Counted from the stretch's first letter, positions 51,901 through 60,454 are shown. The stretch is 64,000 nt of DNA from Streptomyces bathyalis (GCF_015910445.1 NZ_CP048882.1:1612001-1676000); one strand, 5' to 3'. Notes: generated from the letters alone by a model not told the origin. Made by a program: numbers and translations.

Positions 51901-51948
51901 CCGTTCCAGATCCTCACGCTGCGTTTCGCCAGGGCGAAGGGGCAGTGA
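48904..51948 (+). CDS. GH38-family alpha-mannosidase
   Basis: 1014 aa. The catalytic domain carries the GH38 signatures: GHAHIDSAWLWPLRET (metal-binding His-Asp), the nucleophile Asp in WLPDSFGYTAAMPQ, and the later histidine in LHQFHDILPGSSIAWVHREA. It hydrolyses alpha-mannosidic bonds; no signal peptide is visible, so it is probably cytoplasmic. The N-terminal part (about 1-250) forms the extra beta domain of bacterial GH38 enzymes. It follows the WhiJ-like locus by 94 bases and is probably transcribed separately. Its 3' end is a tandem 17-bp repeat array. No sugar transporter is adjacent. Confidence 0.94.
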   Translation: MHDDRRIVEDRLRRVLAERIKPAVYSSPLPLTVERWDVPGEPVPVAEGLAATYGPSKAGERWGPAWGTTWFKVTGRVPEEWKGRTVEAVLDLGFQRNMPGFQCEGLIYRADGEAVKALNPRNDWVRIADAAAGGETVELFVEAAANPIVNTPQTPTYQGDKLTSSDRPLYQLRRMDLAVFEAEVWELVQDLEVAGSLMRELPLEDARRWELLRAIEDSLDALGVHDIVGNASRARAALSGVLSTPARPSAHRISAVGHAHIDSAWLWPLRETVRKVARTASNMVNLMDDHPDFVFAMSSAQQLEWIKNYRPEVYAKVKKKVADGQFVPVGGMWVESDTNMVGGEAMARQFVYGKRFFLEEFGVETREVWLPDSFGYTAAMPQIVKLAGAKWFLTQKISWSETNKFPHHTFWWEGIDGTRVFTHFPPVDTYNSDLAGAEMAHAARNYQEKGGGSRSLAPFGWGDGGGGSTREMLARAERLKDLEGSPRVTVEKPSAFFSKAHEEYGTKAPVWAGELYLELHRGTYTSQAKTKQGNRHSESLLREAELWAATAAVRTGHTYPYEQLDELWKTVLLHQFHDILPGSSIAWVHREARETYARVRAELEEIIAAAQSALAGEGDVPVTFNAAPHARDGVAAGGAAPARERTGGTPVTAEERPGGGWVLANGLLRIEVDGRGLVVSAYDKDARRESVAPGEAANLLQVHPDLPNHWDAWDVDAFYRHNVTDLTGTDELELSESGEGRATVRVVRSFGASSVVQRLTLRAGSKVLDIDTEVDWHESEMFLKAAFPLDVKADRSAAETQFGHVFRPTHTNTSWEAAKFEICAHRWLQVEEPGWGAALVNDSTYGHDVTRTVREDGGQTTTVRLSLLRAPRYPDPETDQGSHRLRFALAPGATVGDAVREGHWINLPERTVRGAGGTVAPLVGVDNDQVVVEALKLADDRSGDLVVRLYESHGGRAHAVLSTGTPVTSVSETDLLERPLPDAATRELSADGSVEVTLRPFQILTLRFARAKGQ

Positions 51949-51982
51949 CGGCGAAGGGGCAGTAGGAGCGAAGGGGCAGTAA
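51934..51982 (+). repeat. Three tandem 17-bp repeats at the 3' end of the mannosidase gene
   Basis: Three copies of GCGAAGGGGCAGT(G/A)(A/G) start at 51934, 51951 and 51968. Because the unit is not a multiple of three, they place TGA, TAG and TAA in three different frames; the first TGA is the actual stop. Confidence 0.8.
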
Positions 51983-51993
51983 GGCACGCCATG

Positions 51994-52047
51994 TGCGAAC
52001 GGCCCGGCCTCGGCGGTGAACTCCCTTCCGCGGCCGGGCCGTTCGCA
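51994..52047. terminator. Strong bidirectional terminator
   Basis: Perfect 16-bp inverted repeat (51994-52009 and 52032-52047) with a 22-base loop between the convergent mannosidase and gluK genes. Confidence 0.85.
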
Positions 52048-52106
52048 TCGCGCGCCCGCGTCGCGTCAGGTGTCGCCTTCGTACGTGAGGCGGTCCGCTT
52101 CGGACG

Positions 52107-53582
52107 TCAGGTGTCCGCGCCCGCGGACTCCTGCGGCCGCTTCGTGAGGGAGACGACCTCCCTGCCCGCATCGACGTCGCTTCCCGCGTCGTCCGTCGTC
52201 GGCCTGCTGCGCGGGACGGTGATCAGGACGCACAGGCCCTTCGGCTCGTTGTGCGCGTAGGTGAGTGTCGCGCCGCCCGACGCGAGCAGCGCCCGGGTGA
52301 TGGACAGCCCGAGCCCGGAACCGGAGATGTTCTGGTGCCGGCTGCTGCGCCAGAAGCGGTCGCCGATGCGTTCCATCTCGTCCTCGCTGAGCCCGGGCCC
52401 GTGGTCGGCGACCTCCACGACCACGCTCTCGCCGTCCCGGGAGACGCTCACCGTGACCCGCTCCCCCTCCGGCGTGAACTTGATCGCGTTGTCGACGACC
52501 GCGTCCAGGGCGCTGGAGAGGGCGACGGGGTCGGCCCATCCCGTCACTGCCTGAGGGCCGGCCGATTCCATCACGACGCCCTTGATCTCGGCGACGGGCA
52601 GCCACGCCTCCACGCGCTCGGCCGCCACCTCCGCCACGTCCGTGAGCCGGAGATCGGCGGAGGCGTGCTCGGCCAGAGCCAGGTCGAGCAGGTCGTCCAG
52701 CACCCGCGCCAGACGGTTCCCCTCGGCCTGCACGGACTTGAACTCCTCGTCCGCCTCGGGCATTTCGAGACCGAGCAGCTCGATGCGCAACAGCAGCGCG
52801 GAGAGCGGGTTGCGGAGCTGGTGCGAGGCGTCGGCCACGAAAGCGCGCTGCTGTTCCAGCGCGCCCTCGACGTTGTCGGCCATCTCGTTGAACGAGCGCG
52901 CCAGGCGCCGCAGCTCCGGCGGCCCGCCCGACGCGGCGACGCGGGACTTGAACTGGCCGACGGCGATCTCGTGGGTGGCACGGTCCAGCGTCCGTACGGG
53001 ACGCAGCACCCAGCCCGTGAGGCGCAGCGCGAGCCCGACGGCGAGCAGCATCGCCGTCGCCTCGCCCGCGATGATCGGGAGCCAGCCCTGAAGGATGCGC
53101 GAGCGCAGGTGTCCGGTCGGCGATTCGGTGAGCACCACGGCGGCCACGTCGCCGTCACGGATGACCGGCGACGCGACGGCGATGTGATTGTCCTTCCATG
53201 GCCAGACCTGCTCCGGGTCGTGGCTGCGGCGTCCCGCGAGCGCCTCGGCGAAGGCGTCGGCCCCCTGGCCGGAGTCGGGCACCTCCCAGCCGCCGGGCGC
53301 GACGCCCAGGGCACGACCGTCGCGGAGGAAGACGCCGACCTCGATGCCGTAGAGCGAGTGGTAGCGGTCCAGCTCGTCCTGGAGTATGGCGCGGCGCTCA
53401 CCCTCGTCCGGCGAGGAGGCCACGAACTGGGCGAGAGCCGCGAAGCGCGCCGTGTCGTCGATGCGGTCGACGACGACGCGCTGCTGCTCCGTGGCGGCCT
53501 GGCTCATGGCGAGCGGGAAGCCGAGGGCGAGCAGCACACCGGTGAGCAGAACGATCAGCAGTGGCAGCAGACGGGCGTGCAT
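52107..53582 (-). CDS. gluK: Sensor histidine kinase GluK-type
   Basis: 491 aa. Two transmembrane segments (LLPLLIVLLTGVLLALGFPL and WLPIIAGEATAMLLAVGLAL) flank a short extracytoplasmic domain, then a HAMP-like linker, the dimerisation helix with phosphorylated His254 (VADASHQLRNPLSALLLR) and the HATPase with N-box DNAIKFTPEG, G1 DHGPGL and GSGLGLS. It pairs with the adjacent OmpR-type regulator (29 bases between stop and start), divergent from the glutamate importer operon. In S. coelicolor a matching arrangement was reported as GluR-GluK, controlling gluABCD and glutamate uptake. The ligand is inferred from that. Confidence 0.9.
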   Translation of the reverse strand: MHARLLPLLIVLLTGVLLALGFPLAMSQAATEQQRVVVDRIDDTARFAALAQFVASSPDEGERRAILQDELDRYHSLYGIEVGVFLRDGRALGVAPGGWEVPDSGQGADAFAEALAGRRSHDPEQVWPWKDNHIAVASPVIRDGDVAAVVLTESPTGHLRSRILQGWLPIIAGEATAMLLAVGLALRLTGWVLRPVRTLDRATHEIAVGQFKSRVAASGGPPELRRLARSFNEMADNVEGALEQQRAFVADASHQLRNPLSALLLRIELLGLEMPEADEEFKSVQAEGNRLARVLDDLLDLALAEHASADLRLTDVAEVAAERVEAWLPVAEIKGVVMESAGPQAVTGWADPVALSSALDAVVDNAIKFTPEGERVTVSVSRDGESVVVEVADHGPGLSEDEMERIGDRFWRSSRHQNISGSGLGLSITRALLASGGATLTYAHNEPKGLCVLITVPRSRPTTDDAGSDVDAGREVVSLTKRPQESAGADT

Positions 53583-53611
53583 GGTCTCTTGTGGCCCCCG
53601 GGTCCGTAGGC

Positions 53612-54331
53612 CTAAGCCGTCTGCTGCGGCTCGACGAGGCGGTAGCCGACGCCTCGTACGGTCTCGATCAGTGCGGGCAGGCGCAGCTTGGAGCGCAGCG
53701 ACGCCACGTGCACCTCCAGCGTCCGCCCGGTGCCCTCCCAGCTGGTGCGCCAGACCTCGCTGATGATCTGCTCACGCCGGAAGACGACGCCGGGGCGCTG
53801 GGCGAGCAGGGCCAGCACGTCGAACTCCTTGCGCGTCAGCGCCACGGAGTCGCCGTCGACGCACACCTGCCGCGTCGGCAGCTCGATGGTGACGGCACCG
53901 ACACGGAGGGTGCTCTCCGCCGGGGTGCCCTCGTCACGCGCGGTCTCGGCGCTCTCCTCGGAGGCGGCACGGCGGCTGACGGCGTGGATGCGGGCGAGCA
54001 GCTCCCCGGTGTCGTACGGCTTGACCACGTAGTCGTCGGCACCGAGGTTGAGGCCGTGGATGCGGGAGCGCACGCCGCCGCGCGCCGTCACCATGATCAC
54101 GGGCGTGGAGCTGATCTTCCTTATGCGGCCGCACACCTCGAAGCCGTCCTGGTCGGGCAGGCCCAGGTCGAGCAGCACGACCCCGAAGGGAGCCACGTCG
54201 TCCGAGGGCAGCAGCTCACGCAGGGCCTCCTCGCCGCTGCGGGCGTGCACCACGTCGAAGCCATGGCGCCCGAGCACGGCCGAGAGCGCCGCGGCGACGT
54301 GATTGTCGTCCTCGACGAGCAGCAACCTCAC
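53612..54331 (-). CDS. gluR: OmpR-family response regulator GluR-type
   Basis: 239 aa from a GTG at 54331 with GGAGGGAGG upstream. The receiver domain has the acidic pair VEDDN, phosphoacceptor D55 (VVLLDLGLPD), the Thr region VTARGG and the Lys in YVVKPYDTGEL. The C-terminal winged helix is of the OmpR/PhoB type: LTRKEFDVLALLAQRPGVV and the RTLEVHVASLRSKL segment. It is coded in an operon with the sensor kinase gene downstream, and divergent from gluA. It likely controls the intergenic glu promoter. Confidence 0.92.
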   Translation of the reverse strand: MRLLLVEDDNHVAAALSAVLGRHGFDVVHARSGEEALRELLPSDDVAPFGVVLLDLGLPDQDGFEVCGRIRKISSTPVIMVTARGGVRSRIHGLNLGADDYVVKPYDTGELLARIHAVSRRAASEESAETARDEGTPAESTLRVGAVTIELPTRQVCVDGDSVALTRKEFDVLALLAQRPGVVFRREQIISEVWRTSWEGTGRTLEVHVASLRSKLRLPALIETVRGVGYRLVEPQQTA

Positions 54332-54541
54332 CCGGGCCTCCCTCCGTGATGCCGTTCCGGGTCCGCGGCGGACACACCGCGGCACTGCATCAACCCGCAT
54401 CGGCGCAGGTGAGTCAAGGGGCTCCCGGTCGCTCGCGGGGTTCTGTTATGCAGCCGGTACGACAGACTACGGATTCCGAGGTCACGGTGCGGCCGGGTCC
54501 GTTCCGCGACGGGATCGTTATGCTCAATTTCCCCTCAGATG

Positions 54542-54569
54542 TAATGACGCTGGCCACGGTCGCTCATTA
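54542..54569. promoter_or_regulatory. Inverted repeat upstream of gluA (possible GluR site)
   Basis: TAATGA (54542-54547) and TCATTA (54564-54569) are inverted with a 16-base spacer, 38 bases upstream of gluA. The right arm overlaps a -10-like TAGTGT. Assignment to GluR is inference. Confidence 0.4.
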
Positions 54570-54606
54570 GTGTCCTCGCAACCGACGAGGACGGAGCTAC
54601 ACGCCG

Positions 54607-55383
54607 ATGAGCGAAGTACCGGCGCCCAGGGAAGCCGCTCCCGCTGCGGACAAGCTGGTCGTACTGGACAACGTCAACAAGCACTTCGGTGCGCTGCACG
54701 TACTCCAGGACATCGACCTGACCATCGCGCGCGGAGAGGTCGTCGTCGTCATCGGGCCCTCGGGGTCGGGCAAGTCCACGCTGTGCCGCACCATCAACCG
54801 TCTCGAGACGGTCGACTCCGGCAGCATCTCGATCGACGGCAAGCCGCTGCCCCAGGAGGGAAAGCCGCTGGCCAAGCTGCGTGCGGACGTCGGCATGGTC
54901 TTCCAGGCGTTCAACCTCTTCGCGCACAAGACGGTGCTCGAGAACGTGATGCTTGGGCAGACCAAGGTCCGCCGCACCGACAAGCAGGCTGCCGAGAAGA
55001 AGGCGCGGGCCCTCCTGGACCGCGTCGGCGTCGGCAACCAGGCCGACAAGTACCCCGCACAGCTCTCCGGCGGTCAGCAGCAGCGGGTGGCCATCGCCCG
55101 CGCGCTCGCCATGGACCCCAAGGTGATGCTCTTCGACGAGCCCACCTCCGCGCTCGACCCCGAGATGATCAACGAGGTCCTCGAGGTGATGAAGCAGCTC
55201 GCCGACGAGGGCATGACGATGGTCGTCGTCACCCACGAGATGGGCTTCGCGCGCTCGGCTGCCAACCGGGTCGTCTTCATGTCGGACGGCCGGATCGTCG
55301 AGGAGGCGACACCGGACCAGTTCTTCAACAACCCCCGCAGTGACAGGGCGAAGGACTTCCTGGCGAAGATCCTTCACCACTGA
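54607..55383 (+). CDS. gluA: Glutamate ABC transporter ATP-binding protein
   Basis: 258 aa. ABC signatures: Walker [11 protein letters not shown]-loop ([14 protein letters not shown]), signature [15 protein letters not shown], Walker [13 protein letters not shown] and H-loop [12 protein letters not shown]. It energises import of glutamate with GluC and GluD and the lipoprotein GluB. First gene of the operon, divergent from gluR. Polar amino-acid importer family. Confidence 0.95.
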   Translation: MSEVPAPREAAPAADKLVVLDNVNKHFGALHVLQDIDLTIARGEVVVVIGPSGSGKSTLCRTINRLETVDSGSISIDGKPLPQEGKPLAKLRADVGMVFQAFNLFAHKTVLENVMLGQTKVRRTDKQAAEKKARALLDRVGVGNQADKYPAQLSGGQQQRVAIARALAMDPKVMLFDEPTSALDPEMINEVLEVMKQLADEGMTMVVVTHEMGFARSAANRVVFMSDGRIVEEATPDQFFNNPRSDRAKDFLAKILHH

Positions 55384-55478
55384 TGTGCCGCTGAGCGGAG
55401 TTCCGAGCAGATCCGATCCAGACCCAGACGCCCCCCGCAACGACCGCCGGCCCACCCGCCGCCAGGTTCGCCGGCCGT

Positions 55479-55504
55479 CCGGCTGCCACCCCACCGGCAG
55501 CCGG
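55479..55504 (+). terminator. Intercistronic hairpin between gluA and gluB
   Basis: 9-bp perfect stem (55479-55487 and 55496-55504) with an 8-base loop in the 220-base gap before gluB. May act as a partial terminator or mRNA-processing barrier. Confidence 0.5.
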
Positions 55505-55603
55505 GAGGCCGGACCCGGGCAGCGGATCCGAGGGGCCGGCACCCGCACGACCGGTGGCGCAACGACCGCCGACCAGCAGAACACCGAGCAAGGGATGCCC
55601 ATC

Positions 55604-56524
55604 ATGAAGTTCCGTAAGACCGCCGCCTCGGCGGCCGTGGTCCTCACTCTCGCCCTGTCCGCCACAGCCTGCGGAGGCAAGGAAGGCCCCGCCGGCGACA
55701 AGCCAGGCGGCGACACGGACACCAAGGCGCTTCCGAAGTACGAGGTCGCCAAGGACGTCAAGATCGACTCCCCCGTGATCGAGAAGGCGCAGAAGCGGGG
55801 CAAGCTGATCATCGGCGCCAAGTCCGACCAGCCCTACCTCGGCTTCCAGGACCCCTCCTCCAAGAAGTACGAGGGCTTCGACATCGAGGTCGCGAAGATG
55901 GTCGCCGCCGACCTCGGCTTCGCGGAGAAGGACATCCAGTTCAAGACCATCGACTCCTCCGTCCGCGAGACCGCGATCTCCAAGGGCCAGGTCGACCTGA
56001 TGGTCGGCACCTACACCATCAACGACGAGCGGAAGAAGCAGGTCAGCTTCGCCGGCCCGTACTACATGGCCGGACAGGACCTCCTGGTCCGCAAGGACGA
56101 GAAGTCGATCAAGGGCCCGGACAGCATCAAGGGCAAGAAGGTCTGCTCGATCACCGGCTCGACGCCGCTGCAGAACCTCAAGGACAACAAGTCCAAGTAC
56201 GGCGCCGAGCCGGTCGAGTTCGGCAAGTACACGGACTGCGTCAAGCAGCTCATCGACGGCCAGGTCGACGCCATGACCACCGATGACGCCATCCTCAAGG
56301 GCTACGCCGCGGAGCGTCCGAAGAAGCTGAAGGTCGTCGGCGAGACCTTCAGCGAGGAGCCGTACGGCATCGGTCTGAAGAAGGGCGACAAGGAGCTGCA
56401 GAACGCCGTGCTCGACGCCGTCGAGGCGCACCAGAAGGACGGCAGCTACAAGAAGGCCTACGACGCGACGCTGGGCCGCTCCGGTTCGAAGTACCAGGAG
56501 CCGCCGGCCCTGGAGCGCGACTGA
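55604..56524 (+). CDS. gluB: Glutamate-binding lipoprotein
   Basis: 306 aa from the ATG at 55604 (MKFRKTAASAAVVLTLALS), which an AAGGGA motif supports over the earlier ATG at 55595. The signal ends at the lipobox-like SATAC cysteine, anchoring the protein to the outer face of the membrane. The mature protein is a family 3 extracellular solute-binding protein: KLIIGAKSDQPYLGFQDPSS, the GFDIEVAKMVAADLGF segment and the central GKKVCSITGSTPLQNL. It captures glutamate and delivers it to GluC-GluD. Hairpins flank the gene on both sides. Confidence 0.95.
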   Translation: MKFRKTAASAAVVLTLALSATACGGKEGPAGDKPGGDTDTKALPKYEVAKDVKIDSPVIEKAQKRGKLIIGAKSDQPYLGFQDPSSKKYEGFDIEVAKMVAADLGFAEKDIQFKTIDSSVRETAISKGQVDLMVGTYTINDERKKQVSFAGPYYMAGQDLLVRKDEKSIKGPDSIKGKKVCSITGSTPLQNLKDNKSKYGAEPVEFGKYTDCVKQLIDGQVDAMTTDDAILKGYAAERPKKLKVVGETFSEEPYGIGLKKGDKELQNAVLDAVEAHQKDGSYKKAYDATLGRSGSKYQEPPALERD

Positions 56525-56602
56525 CGGCTCGGCCGACGGCGCGTCCGACGGCTCATCCCACCTCGCGCGGCGGTCACGCCTGACCGGCAGGCCGGCGCCG
56601 CA

Positions 56603-56648
56603 CCGCGTCCCGTACGCCCGTCCTCGCGGGCGGGCGTACGGGACGCGG
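56603..56648 (+). terminator. Strong intercistronic hairpin between gluB and gluC
   Basis: Perfect 18-bp stem (56603-56620 and 56631-56648) with a 10-base loop, followed by CTTTCCC. It likely stops much of the transcription after gluB, making the binding protein more abundant than the permeases. Confidence 0.75.
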
Positions 56649-56676
56649 CTTTCCCTGACCGCCCTGCGGAGACCCT

Positions 56677-57324
56677 ATGAATGTTCTGCTCGACCACTTG
56701 GACCTGTTCCGTGACGGATTCATCGGAACGGTCTCACTGACCGCGGCGAGTGCCGTGCTCGCGCTCGTACTCGGCGTACTGATAGCCGGCTTCCGGGTCT
56801 CGCCGGTGCCGCCGCTGCGCGCGTTCGGCACCGTGTGGGTGACGCTCCTGCGGAACACGCCGCTGACGCTGCTGTTCCTCGTGGCCTTCTTCGTACTGCC
56901 GCAGATCGTCTTCCCCGGAATCAGTTCCTACGTCCTGGGCGTGCTGGCGCTGGGCTTCTACACCTCGTCGTTCGTCTGCGAGGCGGTGCGCTCCGGCATC
57001 AACACGGTGCCGATGGGCCAGGCCGAGGCCGCGCGGAGTCTGGGCATGACGTTCGTCCAGACGCTCCGCATGGTCGTACTGCCGCAGGCGACCCGGACCG
57101 TGATCCCCCCGCTGAGCAGCATCATGATCGCGCTCACGAAGAACTCCGCCATCGCCGGCGCCTTCAACAACCCCGAACTCTTCAGCGTCCAGAAGGTGCT
57201 GAGCGACAAGGGCTTCAACGTCATGGTCATCTTCGTCTGGGTGGCCCTCGCATACCTCGTGCTCGTCTTCCTCGTCAGCGGCTTCTTCCGGCTGCTCGAG
57301 CGCAGGCTGGAGGTCGCCCGATGA
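56677..57324 (+). CDS. gluC: Glutamate ABC transporter permease
   Basis: 215 aa. Inner membrane permease with the polar amino-acid type EAA loop (GMTFVQTLRMVVLPQATRTV) and about five transmembrane helices. The start codon lies 28 bases after the strong hairpin, so its expression depends on readthrough. The stop overlaps the gluD start by four bases (ATGA). Confidence 0.93.
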   Translation: MNVLLDHLDLFRDGFIGTVSLTAASAVLALVLGVLIAGFRVSPVPPLRAFGTVWVTLLRNTPLTLLFLVAFFVLPQIVFPGISSYVLGVLALGFYTSSFVCEAVRSGINTVPMGQAEAARSLGMTFVQTLRMVVLPQATRTVIPPLSSIMIALTKNSAIAGAFNNPELFSVQKVLSDKGFNVMVIFVWVALAYLVLVFLVSGFFRLLERRLEVAR

Positions 57325-58190
57325 GCTCGTCCGTACTCTTCGACGCGCCGGGGCCCAAGGCCCGCGCGCGCAACCGCACTTTCGCCGTCGTCGGCTCCGC
57401 CGCGCTCGCGGCGCTGGTCGCCTTCATCGTCTACCGGCTGTCTGCCAAGGGCCAGCTGGACGGGGCGATGTGGGACATCTTCAACTACGCGGGAGTGCGC
57501 AACTCGATCGTCAACGGCCTCGTCAGCACCCTTGAGGCATTCGCGATGGCGGGCGTGCTGTCGCTGCTGCTCGCCGTGGTCCTCGCCGTGGGGCGCCTGT
57601 CCGACCACAGGCCGGTCAGCTGGGTGGCCACCAGCGTCATCGAACTCTTCCGGGCCGTACCGCTGCTGATCACCATCTACGTGCTGTGGGTCGGGTTCTT
57701 CACCAAGGAGCCGCTGTGGGCCGTCGTCATCGGCCTCACGCTCTACAACGGCGCCGTGCAGGCCGAGGTGCTGCGCGCCGGAATCCTCGCCGTGCCCAAG
57801 GGGCAGAGCGAGGCAGCGTACGCGCTGGGCATGAGCAAGACCCAGGTGATGACGACGGTCCTCATCCCCCAGGCCGTGCGGTCCATGCTGCCGACGATCG
57901 TCAGCCAGCTCGTCGTCACGCTGAAGGACACCTCGCTCGGCTTCGTCATCACCTACGAGGAACTCCTCTACGCCGGGCGGCAGATGGCCAGCACGATCCT
58001 GGTCGACGGGGAGAACCCGTACGTGCCGGTGGTCCTGGTCTTCGGTGCCATCTACGTCGCCATGTGCCTCGCGCTCTCCGCGCTCGCCAACTGGATCGAG
58101 CGGCGCGGCCGGCGTGCCAAGACGGGCATCAAGGTGGCCGACGCGCAGACCGCGACCCCCGAGGGCGCGGGCGTCGGGAACGTGGCCTGA
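57321..58190 (+). CDS. gluD: Glutamate ABC transporter permease
   Basis: 289 aa from the ATG at 57321, overlapping gluC by four bases. The permease fold and the EAA-like loop (GMSKTQVMTTVLIPQAVRSM) match the polar amino acid family. It has a longer charged N-terminus than GluC (FDAPGPKARARNRTFAVVG) and a basic C-terminus. It pairs with GluC as a heterodimeric channel. Last gene of the operon, followed by a hairpin. Confidence 0.93.
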   Translation: MSSSVLFDAPGPKARARNRTFAVVGSAALAALVAFIVYRLSAKGQLDGAMWDIFNYAGVRNSIVNGLVSTLEAFAMAGVLSLLLAVVLAVGRLSDHRPVSWVATSVIELFRAVPLLITIYVLWVGFFTKEPLWAVVIGLTLYNGAVQAEVLRAGILAVPKGQSEAAYALGMSKTQVMTTVLIPQAVRSMLPTIVSQLVVTLKDTSLGFVITYEELLYAGRQMASTILVDGENPYVPVVLVFGAIYVAMCLALSALANWIERRGRRAKTGIKVADAQTATPEGAGVGNVA

Positions 58191-58218
58191 CGGGGTTCTC
58201 GCGGCAGCGCAGTCGCTG

Positions 58219-58262
58219 GAGCGGCGGACCGGACTTGTCACCATGTGTCCGGGCCGCCGCTC
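58219..58262 (+). terminator. Terminator of the glu operon
   Basis: Inverted repeat of 16 bases with one mismatch (58219-58234 with 58247-58262), placed 28 bases after the gluD stop. Confidence 0.65.
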
Positions 58263-58416
58263 CCGCCGTTCCGGCTCAGCTTGACGGGTGACCTGGCACT
58301 GGGTTGCATACGTTTGTGATCGCGCGCTGTGCTCCACCCGTTCCGGCTTTTCCCTCCTCAACCGCGTGTGCGGGCCGGGCGGTTCGCAGTGCCCTTCACC
58401 GCACGGGGACCGGCGC

Positions 58417-60234
58417 GTGAGCGAGTCCGAAGTCATCGTCGTCGGCGCGGGGCCGGCAGGGCTCGCGCTGTCGCTGGCGCTCGCAAGGTCAGGCGTCCCC
58501 TCACTCGTGCTGGACAACAGCGACGGCGAGGTCACCCAACGCGCCGCCCGCAGCTGTGTGCTGCGCCCCGACACCGCCTCCTGGCTGGCGGCGACGGCGG
58601 CGCCGCACGCCACCGTTCCCGGCGCACGCTGGACGCGCTGGAGCACGCGGCGGCGCCAACAGCTCGTCCAGGACATCGAGTTGACGGAGGAGACCTCACC
58701 GGTCCACCTGGAGCAGCACGCGCTGGAGCGCGGGCTGCGGGCCGCGCTCGCGAGGGAGAAGCTCGCGCACGTCGTCACCCGCAGCCATGTCGACATCATC
58801 GAGCAGGACGCGACGGGCGTCACCGCGCACACACGCCCGCGCGGTTCGGCCGCGCCGGCCGGCGATCAGGACGACGGCGACGGCACGGGGGACTCTGTCG
58901 CCACCGGACGGGAGGGCGGCATAGCCGCGGGCGCGGGCCGGGGCGGCACATGGTGGCGCGGCAGCTATCTGGTGGGCTGCGACGGCGCGCGGTCGACCGT
59001 GCGGAAACTCCTCGGCGTCGGATTCGCGGGGCGCACCGCCGTGGAACGGCATGCCGTGGCCGCGCTGCGCGCGGAGCTGCCGTGGGAGCAACAGGCGCTG
59101 CTCCACCGTGAATTGGGTGCCGGGAGCCGGGGCCGGGCGGGCAGGCCGCAGGCCGAGGTGACGGCCCGTCCGCTGCCCGACGGCGTATGGCGGCTCGACT
59201 GGCTCCTCCCGCCACGCGGCGAACTCGTCACACCCGAGGCCCTGTTGGAGCGCGTGCAGGTCACCCTCGGACACTGGAGCGCAGACGCAGACGCAGACGC
59301 AGACAGCGGCCGGGGGCGCGGAAGCTCCGGCGGGAGTGGGGCCGTGCGGTACGAACTCCTCGACACCGGGGTCCACACCTCGCACCAGCGGCTCGCACGC
59401 CGGTGGCGTGTGGAGCGTACGTTCCTCGCGGGCGACGCGGCCCATCTCGTCGGCGCGCTCGGCGTCCAGTCGGTTGACGAGGGGCTGCGCGACGCCGCCA
59501 ACCTCGCCTGGAAACTCGCGCTTGCCTGGCACGAGGCGAACGGCGTGCGGGGGCCGCGCGTCGACCGGGACGCCATCGACGTGCTCCTGGACAGCTACGA
59601 GACGGAGCGGCGCGGAGCCGTCGGCGCCCGGCTGCGCGCCGTCGACCAGGCACTTCCGCTCGTGCGCCGGGAGGGCGGAGGGCTGCGGTCGATGCTGCCG
59701 GGCGGCGGCGCCCGCACGCCGATGGAACTGCTCACCGACGGGCATCTGGGGCGGGGGCTCCTGGGAGGTCCGGCCACCTACAGGCGCTCGCCGCTCACTC
59801 CGCCGGTGAACGCGGTCGAAACGGTGCCTGTGGGCACACCGCCCGGGGCCCCCGTTGACGACGTGCCGGTGATCGCGCTGGACGGGGAGCGCGGGAGGCT
59901 GCGCGGGCAACTGTGCGGCTCTGGCAGTGAGTTGCTCGTGCTGCTCGTCGCGCCCGGTACGGCCGTGTGGGACAGCCGCCACTGGCTGTCGGCCGGGATG
60001 ATGCCCGAACTGGCCGCGGCCGTGGACGCGTTGCCGCTGAAGGCCCAGCTGCTGGTGACGGAGCAGTACCCGGGCGCGGCGGCCCACACCGTGCTGGTCA
60101 TACGGCCCGACGGTCATCTGGTGGCTGCCCTGCCCGGGCCGCGCACCGCCGAGCTGCGGGCGTGCGCGGACGCGGTGCGGGGCGGCACGCTCCCGGGGAA
60201 GCAGCCGGCCACGTATCGCAGGACCCGCCGCTAG
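58417..60234 (+). CDS. FAD-dependent monooxygenase (PheA/TfdB type)
   Basis: 605 aa from the GTG at 58417 with GGGGA upstream. The FAD-binding motifs are GAGPAGLALSLALARSGVP at the N-terminus, the DG motif in VGCDGARSTVRKLLG and the GD motif in FLAGDAAHLVGALGVQSVDE. Such flavoproteins hydroxylate aromatic substrates. The C-terminal thioredoxin-like domain is present (SELLVLLVAPGTAVWDS). An insertion of Asp/Ala repeats (ADADADAD, DNA GCAGAC x4) occurs near residue 290. No aromatic-degradation neighbours are seen, so the substrate is unknown. Confidence 0.9.
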   Translation: MSESEVIVVGAGPAGLALSLALARSGVPSLVLDNSDGEVTQRAARSCVLRPDTASWLAATAAPHATVPGARWTRWSTRRRQQLVQDIELTEETSPVHLEQHALERGLRAALAREKLAHVVTRSHVDIIEQDATGVTAHTRPRGSAAPAGDQDDGDGTGDSVATGREGGIAAGAGRGGTWWRGSYLVGCDGARSTVRKLLGVGFAGRTAVERHAVAALRAELPWEQQALLHRELGAGSRGRAGRPQAEVTARPLPDGVWRLDWLLPPRGELVTPEALLERVQVTLGHWSADADADADSGRGRGSSGGSGAVRYELLDTGVHTSHQRLARRWRVERTFLAGDAAHLVGALGVQSVDEGLRDAANLAWKLALAWHEANGVRGPRVDRDAIDVLLDSYETERRGAVGARLRAVDQALPLVRREGGGLRSMLPGGGARTPMELLTDGHLGRGLLGGPATYRRSPLTPPVNAVETVPVGTPPGAPVDDVPVIALDGERGRLRGQLCGSGSELLVLLVAPGTAVWDSRHWLSAGMMPELAAAVDALPLKAQLLVTEQYPGAAAHTVLVIRPDGHLVAALPGPRTAELRACADAVRGGTLPGKQPATYRRTRR

Positions 60235-60454
60235 ACCCGGGCACGGGGGGGGGAAGGGGCTTTGCGCGCCGCCCCCGACGCTCCGACGCTGCGCCGACGT
60301 GCGGATGCGGGCACCCGGCCGGGACGCAGGCGCGAATGTGGGCGCAGAGACAGGCCCCCGTGCGCGGCCAAGGCGCTCGTACCCAGCCGGAGCACGGCCG
60401 AGGGCCTTGGCGACGCACACCCGGCGCCTGCCCCGTGAGGGCACGGGCTCCGGG

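Noticed and set aside
59281..59304. GCAGAC x4 tandem repeat
   Set aside because: Encodes ADADADAD inside the monooxygenase, in frame; a slippage-type insertion in a linker, not a CRISPR or mobile element.
60246..60256. Run of G residues after the monooxygenase gene
   Set aside because: Simple homopolymer in non-coding DNA; no structure or repeat partner seen.
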